Below, piece by piece: positions 6,431-12,199 of a DNA stretch of 12,199 nt. Location: assembly GCA_045532865.1 (NCBI GenBank), contig JAZSGT010000065.1, positions 1-12,199 of the forward strand, in the 5' to 3' direction. The translations under genes were made by a program, and so were the position numbers. The notes beneath the pieces were generated by a model. It ran no database searches. It was not told the origin of the DNA and saw only the letters and a list, made by a program, of their open reading frames with translations. Position 1 is the stretch's first letter. Every line of letters begins with the position of its first letter. Origin of the DNA: RGIG4140 sp045532865. GTDB lineage: Bacteria > Pseudomonadota > Alphaproteobacteria > CAAHEQ01 > UBA3637.

Positions 6431-6458
6431 GACCTAAAAATATTTTTTTAACAACTTG

Positions 6459-6488
6459 TTGAATTTTATTGTTTTTAATTTTTATTAT
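6459..6488 (+). promoter_or_regulatory. Possible promoter of the plus-strand prepilin-like gene
   Basis: TTGAAT (6459-6464), 18-nt spacer, TATTAT (6483-6488), about 40 nt before the ATG. The whole stretch is AT-rich, so hexamers of this kind occur easily. It would be divergent from the SRP RNA promoter. Confidence 0.4.
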
Positions 6489-6530
6489 GGTTATATTAAA
6501 ATTACACACTAAAGATAAGGTAATTTTATT

Positions 6531-7007
6531 ATGAAAAAAACAGAACATGGTCGTTCAATGATTGAAATGCTCGGCGTTCTTGCAGTAATGGGAGTTCTTT
6601 CCGTTGGAGGCATTGTTGGGTACTCAATAGCAATGAATCGTTATCAAGCCAATCAAATTGTTGATGCCTCAAGCAAATATTCACTCTATATTTTAGAATT
6701 GTGCAAAACAATATATAACAATAAACAATCAGGGTTACTCGCTGTAAAATATTGTTCCCCTGCAACCCCGGGTATACAAACATTTCAAAATTCAAAAGTT
6801 GCTTCTTTACCCCATGCAATTTATAACCAAGGCATTTCTTTTGCAAAGATCAAAGAAGTAGCAGGTAGCACTTATGAAGTGTATATTGAACACAAGCTTA
6901 GCTCAAAAGATGTTTGTCAAGCACTCAAGAGCATTACAAACCAAAAAAGTGGCTGTATTGAACAAGAAGCTCCTTTTATCTTAACTATTCCATTTAAACA
7001 AAATTAA
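6531..7007 (+). CDS. Type IV prepilin-like protein, GRSMIEML class
   Basis: A 158-residue protein with prepilin leader MKKTEHG, then RSMIEMLGVLAVMGVLSVGG and on into IVGYSIAMN as the hydrophobic helix (8-35). Gly7 is the cleavage site, Glu12 the Glu+5, and Arg replaces Phe+1. The globular part has four cysteines (58, 75, 129, 142). The last two bracket VCQALKSITNQKSGC, like the C-terminal disulfide loop of type IV pilins. It would be processed by a prepilin peptidase and either stay in the inner membrane or assemble into a fibre. It is monocistronic: the next gene converges on it. AAGG lies 10 nt before the ATG. It shares its N-terminal signal with the protein at 3777-4271, but the bodies differ. 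The function of the fibre is unknown. Confidence 0.87.
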   Translation: MKKTEHGRSMIEMLGVLAVMGVLSVGGIVGYSIAMNRYQANQIVDASSKYSLYILELCKTIYNNKQSGLLAVKYCSPATPGIQTFQNSKVASLPHAIYNQGISFAKIKEVAGSTYEVYIEHKLSSKDVCQALKSITNQKSGCIEQEAPFILTIPFKQN

Positions 7008-7021
7008 TTTTTAAAAATTAA
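7004..7021. terminator. AT-only palindrome between convergent genes
   Basis: TTAATTTTTAAAAATTAA is a perfect 18-bp palindrome covering the stops of the plus-strand prepilin gene (7007) and the minus-strand thpR-like gene (7018). It has no GC pairs, so any terminator would be weak; the reading as a shared bidirectional terminator is an inference. Confidence 0.35.
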
Positions 7022-7569
7022 ATTAAAGTCAAAGGATAAACTTCCTCAACGGTGTAGTACTTCCCTTCACCATTTTCTCGTGCATGACTTGCAAACAATG
7101 AAAAAGAATCCACTAAAAATTCTTTACTGTGAAACAAGTTATTCATCGATATATAACGAAAAACATCATCTATCGTTGTTCCTTGCAACTTTGCCAAACT
7201 AACATGTGGAACAAACTTAAATCTATCAGCATCACCTGCTCCAGCTTTTTTTACCGCCAAATCAATTTTTTGCTGTAATTCAGCAATTATTCTTGGCTCA
7301 CTAACACCCGTCCATATGTGATGAGGTATGTTTTTAGAAGCAAAATAATTAATTTCTTTAAACGCCATATAAAAAGCAGGGAAACGAATATATCTCAATT
7401 CTTTCAAAACATCTTCTGCAACAGGCTCTTCAACATCACCAACAAATCTTAAATTTAAATTCAATTTATCCTTTGGATGCCAAATCGCACCTTCTAGTCC
7501 CCCACGCAAAGCATAAATTTCATCTTTTATTTCTTCTGGCAAATCTAACCCAACGAATAGGCGTATCAT
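7018..7569 (-). CDS. thpR: 2H phosphoesterase, ThpR-like, with altered first motif
   Basis: A 183-residue protein of the LigT/ThpR family (RNA 2',3'-cyclic phosphodiesterase), a normal length. It begins MIRLFVGLDLPEEIKDEI as typical members do, and the second motif is intact: HVSL at 122-125 in FVPHVSLAKL. The first motif, normally HLTL before RFLG, is NLNL (37-40) before RFVG, so one of two catalytic histidines is replaced by Asn and its Thr partner by Asn. Family enzymes open 2',3'-cyclic phosphates or join tRNA halves in vitro; this copy may be inactive or altered. The ATG at 7569 is chosen because AGGAG lies 7 nt before it; an upstream in-frame TTG (7587) would place that ribosome site inside the gene. 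It is transcribed divergently from def. Confidence 0.85.
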   Translation of the reverse strand: MIRLFVGLDLPEEIKDEIYALRGGLEGAIWHPKDKLNLNLRFVGDVEEPVAEDVLKELRYIRFPAFYMAFKEINYFASKNIPHHIWTGVSEPRIIAELQQKIDLAVKKAGAGDADRFKFVPHVSLAKLQGTTIDDVFRYISMNNLFHSKEFLVDSFSLFASHARENGEGKYYTVEEVYPLTLI

Positions 7570-7581
7570 AAAAAAACTCCT

Positions 7582-7610
7582 TTGCAAATTAATTTAATTT
7601 AGTGTATAAT
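7582..7610 (+). promoter_or_regulatory. Promoter of the def-fmt-truA operon
   Basis: -35 TTGCAA (7582-7587), 17-nt spacer, consensus -10 TATAAT (7605-7610). The start is expected near 7617, giving a leader of about 19 nt containing AAGGAAG, the def ribosome site. The -35 lies just beyond the thpR ribosome site. Confidence 0.75.
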
Positions 7611-7635
7611 AAAAAAAAACAAAAAGGAAGTAAAA

Positions 7636-8169
7636 ATGACAAAATTAACAGTTTTAGAAATCCCTCATCCTGTTTTGTACGAAAAAGCACAACCAGTTGA
7701 GGAAGTAACCCCAGAAATTCAAACTCTTTTGAGTGATATGCTTGAAACAATGTATAAGACAAACGGTGTCGGCCTTGCCGGCAATCAGGTCGGTGTTTTA
7801 AAAAGAGTTGTTGTTATCGATTGCGCCCCAAAAGAGGAAGAACCAGATCCAATTAAAATGGTTAATCCAAAAATTATTGAAAAATCTGAAGAAATGGTTT
7901 GTCATAACGAAGGATGTCTCTCAATTCCTAGAGAATATGCTGATGTCGTTCGTCATGAAACAGTTACTGTTGAATATTTAGATGAAAATGGCACGTTAAA
8001 ACAACGAAAAGCTGATGGCTTACTTGCCATTGCAATTCAACATGAGCTTGATCATCTAGAAGGGATTTTATTTATTGACCATCTGTCCCCTCTTAAAAGA
8101 AAAATGCTTTTAAAGCATTTAGAAAAAAGACGCAAAAAACAAGCTCGTTTGGAAGAAGAAAATCAATAG
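7636..8169 (+). CDS. def: Peptide deformylase
   Basis: Removes the N-formyl group from the first methionine of new proteins at the ribosome exit. The 177-residue length fits type 1 deformylases. All three metal-site motifs are present: GVGLAGNQ (44-51), where GLAAxQ is more usual, EGCLSIP (92-98, metal ligand Cys94) and HELDH (136-140, metal ligands His136 and His140, catalytic Glu137). The C-terminus is a basic helix (KRKMLLKHLEKRRKKQ), a type seen in deformylases that bind the ribosome. AAGGAAG lies 6 nt upstream of the ATG. It is first of the operon with fmt 11 nt downstream; the two enzymes act at opposite ends of the formylation cycle. Confidence 0.98.
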   Translation: MTKLTVLEIPHPVLYEKAQPVEEVTPEIQTLLSDMLETMYKTNGVGLAGNQVGVLKRVVVIDCAPKEEEPDPIKMVNPKIIEKSEEMVCHNEGCLSIPREYADVVRHETVTVEYLDENGTLKQRKADGLLAIAIQHELDHLEGILFIDHLSPLKRKMLLKHLEKRRKKQARLEEENQ

Positions 8170-8180
8170 AAAGGGAAAAT

Positions 8181-9092
8181 ATGAAAGTAATATTTATGGG
8201 AACACCTGATTTTTCCGTTCCTGTGTTAGAAGCATTGGCAACCCATCATGAAGTTATTTGTGTTTACACCCAACCTCCTCGCCCTGCTGGCAGAGGGAAT
8301 AAACTTGTTTCATCACCTGTTCAACAAGCAGCTGAACGATTGAATATCCCTGTTCGAACCCCTGTTTCACTCAGAAAAGGAAACGAAACTGAAGAATTCA
8401 AAGCTCTTCAAGCTGATGTTGCCGTTGTTTGTGCTTACGGACTTATTCTTCCTCAAGGTGTTTTAGACGCCCCTAAAATGGGTTGCATTAATGTCCACGC
8501 CTCACTTCTTCCAAGATGGCGTGGTGCAGCCCCTATTCAACGAGCTATTGAAGCTGGCGATACACAAAGTGGTGTAACCATTATGCAAATGGATGCTGGT
8601 CTTGATACAGGCGATATGCTTTTAAAAGGTATTGTCCCTATTGACGAAAACACAACGGCACAGGTTTTACATGACGCATTGTCAAAACAAGGTGCTGAAC
8701 TGATTATAAAAGTATTAGAAAATATGCCTGAGCCAATTAAACAACCAGAAAGTGGCATTACATATGCTGAAAAAATTCAAAAAGCAGAAGCTTTAATTGA
8801 TTGGAATTTACCAGCACAACAAATTAAAAATAAAATTATGGCTTTCAACCCTTATCCAGCAGCATATTTTATGGTGAACAATGAACGCATCAAAATCTTC
8901 AATGCTCAAGTTGAAAAAACAAACACACCAACTATCGCTGGCAAAGTTTTAGATGATGCTCTCTTAATTGGGTGTGGCAATAACACTGCTTTACGTTTAA
9001 CAGAATTACAACGTGAAGGTAAAAAACGCATGACAGCAACAGATCTTTTAAAAGGTTTTGAACTTAAGAAAGGCAGCAACATTGCGATATAA
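8181..9092 (+). CDS. fmt: Methionyl-tRNA formyltransferase
   Basis: Transfers a formyl group from 10-formyltetrahydrofolate to methionyl-tRNA for translation start. The 303 residues match the family (about 310). The N-terminal Rossmann domain begins MKVIFMGTPDFSVPVLEAL and carries the signature INVHASLLPRWRGAAPI (103-119). Catalytic Asn104 and His106 are present, with Asp142 in MDAGLDTGDM. The loop PPRPAGRGNKL (32-42) matches the tRNA acceptor-recognising insertion. The C-terminal OB-like domain (from about 205, FNPYPAAYF) binds tRNA. GAAAGGGAAAA precedes the ATG. Its last 11 nt overlap the start of truA. Confidence 0.98.
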   Translation: MKVIFMGTPDFSVPVLEALATHHEVICVYTQPPRPAGRGNKLVSSPVQQAAERLNIPVRTPVSLRKGNETEEFKALQADVAVVCAYGLILPQGVLDAPKMGCINVHASLLPRWRGAAPIQRAIEAGDTQSGVTIMQMDAGLDTGDMLLKGIVPIDENTTAQVLHDALSKQGAELIIKVLENMPEPIKQPESGITYAEKIQKAEALIDWNLPAQQIKNKIMAFNPYPAAYFMVNNERIKIFNAQVEKTNTPTIAGKVLDDALLIGCGNNTALRLTELQREGKKRMTATDLLKGFELKKGSNIAI

Positions 9093-9816
9093 ACTTGTCA
9101 TAGAATATGATGGCACACCTTTTTGTGGTTGGCAAAGGCAACAATCCGGCTTATCTGTTCAACAACTTATTGAAGATGCCTTAAAAACATGCCTCAAAGA
9201 AAAAATCATCCTTTTTGGCAGTGGCAGAACTGATGCAGGTGTTCATGCCATTTGTCAAGTTGCTCATTTTGACACAAATACCATTACCCAATCTTACAAA
9301 CTAAGAGAATCTCTAAATGCTCTTGTTCGCCCTTATCCAATTAGCATCAAATCGGTTGAACAAGTTCATGATAATTTTCATGCTCGCTTTGATGCAAAAA
9401 AAAGAACATACATCTATCGTATTTTAAACACCTCTTATCCACCAAGTCTGAAAAAAAATCGTGTTTGGTGGTATAAACACCCTCTTGATGTTGACGCTAT
9501 GAATAATGCTGCTCAACTTCTTATTGGTAAACATGATTTTTCAACTTTTAGAGCTTCTGAATGTCAAGCAAAGTCACCCGTTAAAACCATTGATTTTATT
9601 TCACTTGAAAAACAAGATGATGAAATCATTATGAAAATAACAGCTCGCTCCTTTTTACACCATCAAGTACGTAACATTATTGGAACACTCACCCTTGTTG
9701 GTTCACAAAAATGGAGCATTGACGATTTTAAAAAAGCGCTTGAAGCATGCGACAGACGCGCAGGTGGCCCAACAGCTCCACCTGAAGGATTATATTTTTT
9801 ACATATTGAGTATTAA
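9082..9816 (+). CDS. truA: tRNA pseudouridine(38-40) synthase
   Basis: Isomerises uridines 38-40 of the tRNA anticodon arm to pseudouridine. The 244 residues starting (f)MRYKLVIEYDGTPFCGWQRQ fit TruA well. The catalytic Asp51 is in GSGRTDAGVHA (47-57), followed by FHARFDAKKRTYIYRI and the late SFLHHQVRNIIG motif. The start is set at TTG 9082: AAAGG lies 8 nt upstream and the protein then begins as other TruA proteins do. The longer frame from TTG 9058 adds eight residues and lacks such a site. The gene starts inside fmt (11-nt overlap), so its translation is probably coupled and held lower by the weak start codon. Confidence 0.95.
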   Translation: MRYKLVIEYDGTPFCGWQRQQSGLSVQQLIEDALKTCLKEKIILFGSGRTDAGVHAICQVAHFDTNTITQSYKLRESLNALVRPYPISIKSVEQVHDNFHARFDAKKRTYIYRILNTSYPPSLKKNRVWWYKHPLDVDAMNNAAQLLIGKHDFSTFRASECQAKSPVKTIDFISLEKQDDEIIMKITARSFLHHQVRNIIGTLTLVGSQKWSIDDFKKALEACDRRAGGPTAPPEGLYFLHIEY

Positions 9817-9844
9817 AATTTTAGATAGTCTGTTTTAAATTATA

Positions 9845-9873
9845 TTGATTTTAAAGTTTAAAATTCATATATT
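9845..9873 (+). promoter_or_regulatory. Predicted promoter of the bat operon with embedded palindrome
   Basis: -35 TTGATT (9845-9850), 17-nt spacer, -10 TATATT (9868-9873). The start would fall within a base or two of the batA ATG (9881). The spacer is mostly an 8-bp inverted repeat, ATTTTAAA-g-TTTAAAAT (9848-9864), which could be an operator. The DNA is AT-rich, so this is tentative. Confidence 0.4.
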
Positions 9874-9880
9874 GTAAAGT

Positions 9881-10861
9881 ATGAGTATTTTTATTTGGCC
9901 ATTAGCATTTTTGTTTCTTTTACTGCCAATTGTTTTTTATTTTATATTGCCACCAGTAAAAGAAAATTCAAATTTATACGCACTTAAAATTCCATTTTTT
10001 AAGCGTATAAAGTCATTTGACAATACTTCAAAAAAAACAACATCATCAAAAAGTCATCGATTTTTTTTAATTTTAGCATGGATTTTATTTACACTTGCAT
10101 CTGCTCGCCCCGTTTGGTATCCAACCGTGAGTGATACCCCCCTTCATGTCAGAAACATTGTTTTATCTTTAGACGTGTCAGAATCTATGAGTGAACAAGA
10201 TTTTCAACTTGGAACAGAACCCGTTACAAGATTAACAGCTGTTAAAAAAGTGGTTACTGATTTTTTAAATGAACGCGAAAAAGATAACATCGGTTTTGTA
10301 CTTTTTGGAAATGAAGCGTACACATACGCTCCACTTTCTTTTGACAAAAAAACCCTTGAATCGTTGCTAAACGAAATTGGAATTGGTATCGCCGGAAATA
10401 TGACAGCTTTAGGAGATGGCTTAGCACTTGCCGTTCAAACTGCGCTTAAAGTTCCATCAAAAAGTCAAATCGTCATTTTATTATCAGACGGCTACGCAAA
10501 CACTGGTGTTATTTCCGTTCCCCAAGCAATTGAACTTGCAAAACGCAACAGTGTAAAGGTTTACACCATTGGAATTGGATCTTCTCAACAAGTTGTGCAA
10601 AATTTTTATGGTCTTCAAATTCCAACACCCTCCACACTAGATGAAAAAACTCTTCAAGAAATTGCATCACAAACAGGTGGACAATACTTTTTAGCAACCT
10701 CAACCAAAAATTTACAAGACATTTACAAAGTCATTGATAACCTCGAACAAGAAGAAATAACTTTACAATCCCTCAAACCAAGAAAAGAACTCTTTTTCAT
10801 CCCCTTGTTTTTAGGACTTATTTTCTTGTTCATCGCATTGATGAAACGGAGGTATTTATGA
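9881..10861 (+). CDS. batA: VWA-domain membrane protein, BatA-like
   Basis: A 326-residue inner-membrane protein in the layout of BatA of Bacteroides-type aerotolerance (Bat) operons. It has two N-terminal membrane segments (about 5-23 and 61-77), a von Willebrand A domain on the periplasmic side (about 90-290), and a C-terminal membrane helix (about 305-321) ending MKRRYL. The metal-ion site is complete: DVSES (Asp98, Ser100, Ser102), Thr175 in MTALGDG and Asp203 in LLSDG. Family roles involve protein interaction in envelope stress or oxygen tolerance; in detail these are poorly known. No clear ribosome site precedes the ATG (only TAAAG), in contrast to the GGAGG of the next gene. It overlaps that gene by 4 nt (ATGA). 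The usual moxR and DUF58 partners are not in the 64-nt gap to truA and, if present, lie elsewhere. Confidence 0.88.
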   Translation: MSIFIWPLAFLFLLLPIVFYFILPPVKENSNLYALKIPFFKRIKSFDNTSKKTTSSKSHRFFLILAWILFTLASARPVWYPTVSDTPLHVRNIVLSLDVSESMSEQDFQLGTEPVTRLTAVKKVVTDFLNEREKDNIGFVLFGNEAYTYAPLSFDKKTLESLLNEIGIGIAGNMTALGDGLALAVQTALKVPSKSQIVILLSDGYANTGVISVPQAIELAKRNSVKVYTIGIGSSQQVVQNFYGLQIPTPSTLDEKTLQEIASQTGGQYFLATSTKNLQDIYKVIDNLEQEEITLQSLKPRKELFFIPLFLGLIFLFIALMKRRYL

Positions 10862-12199
10862 TCTTTATGCGTCCATTATTTTTGTTATTACTCTTTGTTA
10901 TTCCTATTTTTTTTCATTTAAGAAAAAAGAGCTTTAGAAACAATCCTTGGAAAAAAATCATCAATCCAGAATTTTTACCTTTTTTAATGGTTAAACAAAA
11001 TCAAACAAAAGAGGGTAAAACAGGTATTATTTGGATATCACTTTTATGGACCATTTTATCCATTGCATTAGCAGGCCCAGCTTTTGAAAAAGCACCAACA
11101 ACAGCCAATGAAAATACAAAAGGAACCGTCTTGATTGTTGATTTAAACAGTTTAAATCAAACAACCCTTACTCAACTTAAAATCAAACTTTCTGAAGTTA
11201 TTAAAAAACTAAACAATGAACGCATTGGGCTTGTTCTTTATGATACAAAAGGATATGTTGCCCTTCCCATGACTCAAGACAGTCAAATCTTGCAAGAAAT
11301 CATTCCCGTTTTAGATCCGTCTGTTTTACCAAACATAGGTAATAAACCTGAAGAAGGCTTTAAAACGGCAATTGAACTTCTTAAAAACAACAATCTTGAT
11401 ACAGGCAGAATCTTGTTTTTCACCGGTGGAATCCCTTCTGAAAAAGAAACTATCGCTCTATTAGAAAAACACAATTACTCTGTTGGTGTTCTTGGTTTGG
11501 GAAATGGTGAAAAAACACCCATTTTGACTCCAGATGGGCAATTTAGAAGAGATGAGAAAGGAAATGTTATTTTTACTGAGTTAAATAAAAAATCTTTATC
11601 CAAACTTGGTGTTTTTAAACCCTGGCAAGCAAATCATTTAGATATTGAAACACTAATAAAAAACACAACTCCGATTCAAAGTTCTTCTTTGTTCAACCAA
11701 ACAAACAATCTAAATCTTACTATTGATACATATAAAGATTTAGGAATTTACTTACTCATTTTTTCAATGCCTTTTATTGCATTATTTTATCGAAAAGGAT
11801 TTTTCATACTCATCATCTTTTTCATTACAACAACAGCACAAGCATCTCTTTGGCTTAGAGACGATCAAATTTTATACAACTCAAACGAAAAAGCTGTACA
11901 AGCATACAAAAATAAAGATTATCTGTCAGCTTTAGCTGGTTTTAAAAATGATACATCAGATACAGGTCTTTACAATCAAGCCAATGCAACAGCACATATG
12001 GGGCATTATCAAGAAGCGATTAACTTATATAAACAAGCTCTAACAATCAACCCAAATCATAAAGAAGCTCGCTTTAATAAAGAATATTTAGAGCAAATGA
12101 TGAAAAATAATCAATCTTCTTCACAAAATAAAGAACAACAAAATAATCAAAAAAAACAAAACGAATCAAACAATAATAAAGATAACAAGAATGATACCA
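10858..12199 (+). CDS. BatB-BatC fusion: degenerate VWA domain plus TPR, 3' end outside window
   Basis: The frame is open from ATG 10858 to the window edge (447 residues). It has GGAGG 5 nt upstream and a 4-nt overlap with batA. Order: membrane segments at about 5-20 and 57-73, a VWA-like domain (about 88-275), helices at about 295-311 and 314-329, a TPR region (344-405; GLYNQANATAHMGHYQEAI, then LYKQALTINPNHKEA), and a Q/N/K-rich tail as in BatC proteins. The VWA core is recognisable (ERIGLVLYDTKGYVALPMTQD), but the metal site is gone: DxSxS reads DLNSL (95-99), the usual GTxxGDAL region reads NIGNKPEEGF, and the terminal TDG is TGG. It may therefore act only as a scaffold for the intact BatA. 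BatB and BatC are separate genes in Bacteroides, while fused forms are known in Proteobacteria. Confidence 0.85.
   Translation, partial: MIFMRPLFLLLLFVIPIFFHLRKKSFRNNPWKKIINPEFLPFLMVKQNQTKEGKTGIIWISLLWTILSIALAGPAFEKAPTTANENTKGTVLIVDLNSLNQTTLTQLKIKLSEVIKKLNNERIGLVLYDTKGYVALPMTQDSQILQEIIPVLDPSVLPNIGNKPEEGFKTAIELLKNNNLDTGRILFFTGGIPSEKETIALLEKHNYSVGVLGLGNGEKTPILTPDGQFRRDEKGNVIFTELNKKSLSKLGVFKPWQANHLDIETLIKNTTPIQSSSLFNQTNNLNLTIDTYKDLGIYLLIFSMPFIALFYRKGFFILIIFFITTTAQASLWLRDDQILYNSNEKAVQAYKNKDYLSALAGFKNDTSDTGLYNQANATAHMGHYQEAINLYKQALTINPNHKEARFNKEYLEQMMKNNQSSSQNKEQQNNQKKQNESNNNKDNKNDT

Noticed and set aside
6529..6846. Minus-strand open frame opposite the second prepilin gene
   Set aside because: The plus strand has a clear prepilin signal and ribosome site; the reverse reading has no recognisable protein features.
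7588..7635. Possible minus-strand promoter for thpR in the divergent gap
   Set aside because: TATTAT is present on the minus strand, but no -35 stands at a proper distance; the stretch is mostly T-runs.
10509..10703. Minus-strand open frame opposite batA
   Set aside because: It is antisense to the VWA domain, whose motifs are intact in the plus-strand frame.
1..12199. Search for tRNA genes, CRISPR arrays, transposases and attachment sites
   Set aside because: Nothing with a cloverleaf, regular repeat-spacer pattern or insertion-sequence ends was seen. The resolvase-like gene is not flanked by element-type inverted ends.

Overview
The window is AT-rich, compactly organised bacterial DNA. The gene set suggests an alphaproteobacterium: a def-fmt-truA run, a small SRP RNA, a very short lipoprotein of alphaproteobacterial LptM type, and two prepilin-like proteins whose cleavage motif reads GRSM(V/I)EMLGVL instead of the usual GFTLIE. 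As far as I recall, that motif is common in AT-rich, uncultured, host-associated Alphaproteobacteria. No species can be named from sequence alone.

Positions 1-3515 (minus strand) form a four-gene surface-polysaccharide operon read from right to left. It contains a resolvase-like protein that lacks key catalytic arginines, a GT-B glycosyltransferase, and two tandem family-2 glycosyltransferases, the second of which runs off the window. The genes are tightly packed (3-nt gap, 4-nt overlap, 78-nt gap). The only good promoter found lies upstream of the resolvase-like gene. It sits between two copies of a site built like a serine-recombinase crossover site: 12-bp half-sites around an AC core, with centres exactly 130 bp apart. 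My reading is that a retired DNA invertase now works as the operon's regulator. This is the most interesting feature of the window.

Positions 3722-6243 (minus strand) hold argS, a 42-residue lipoprotein and a prepilin-like gene, ending in a strong hairpin terminator. The argS promoter overlaps a perfect 11-bp inverted repeat. Positions 6300-6430 (minus strand) encode the SRP RNA with a well-formed promoter and U-tract. Divergent from it is a second prepilin-like gene (6531-7007, plus strand), which converges on a thpR-like 2H phosphoesterase (minus strand) in which the first catalytic HxTx motif reads NLNL.

Positions 7582-9816 (plus strand) are the translation-related operon def-fmt-truA: peptide deformylase, Met-tRNA formyltransferase and tRNA pseudouridine synthase. 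It has a near-consensus promoter, and truA starts at TTG inside the end of fmt. Positions 9845-12199 (plus strand) begin a Bat (aerotolerance-type) operon: batA with an intact metal-binding VWA domain, then a translationally coupled BatB-BatC fusion whose VWA metal site is lost and whose C-terminal TPR/low-complexity part is cut by the window end.
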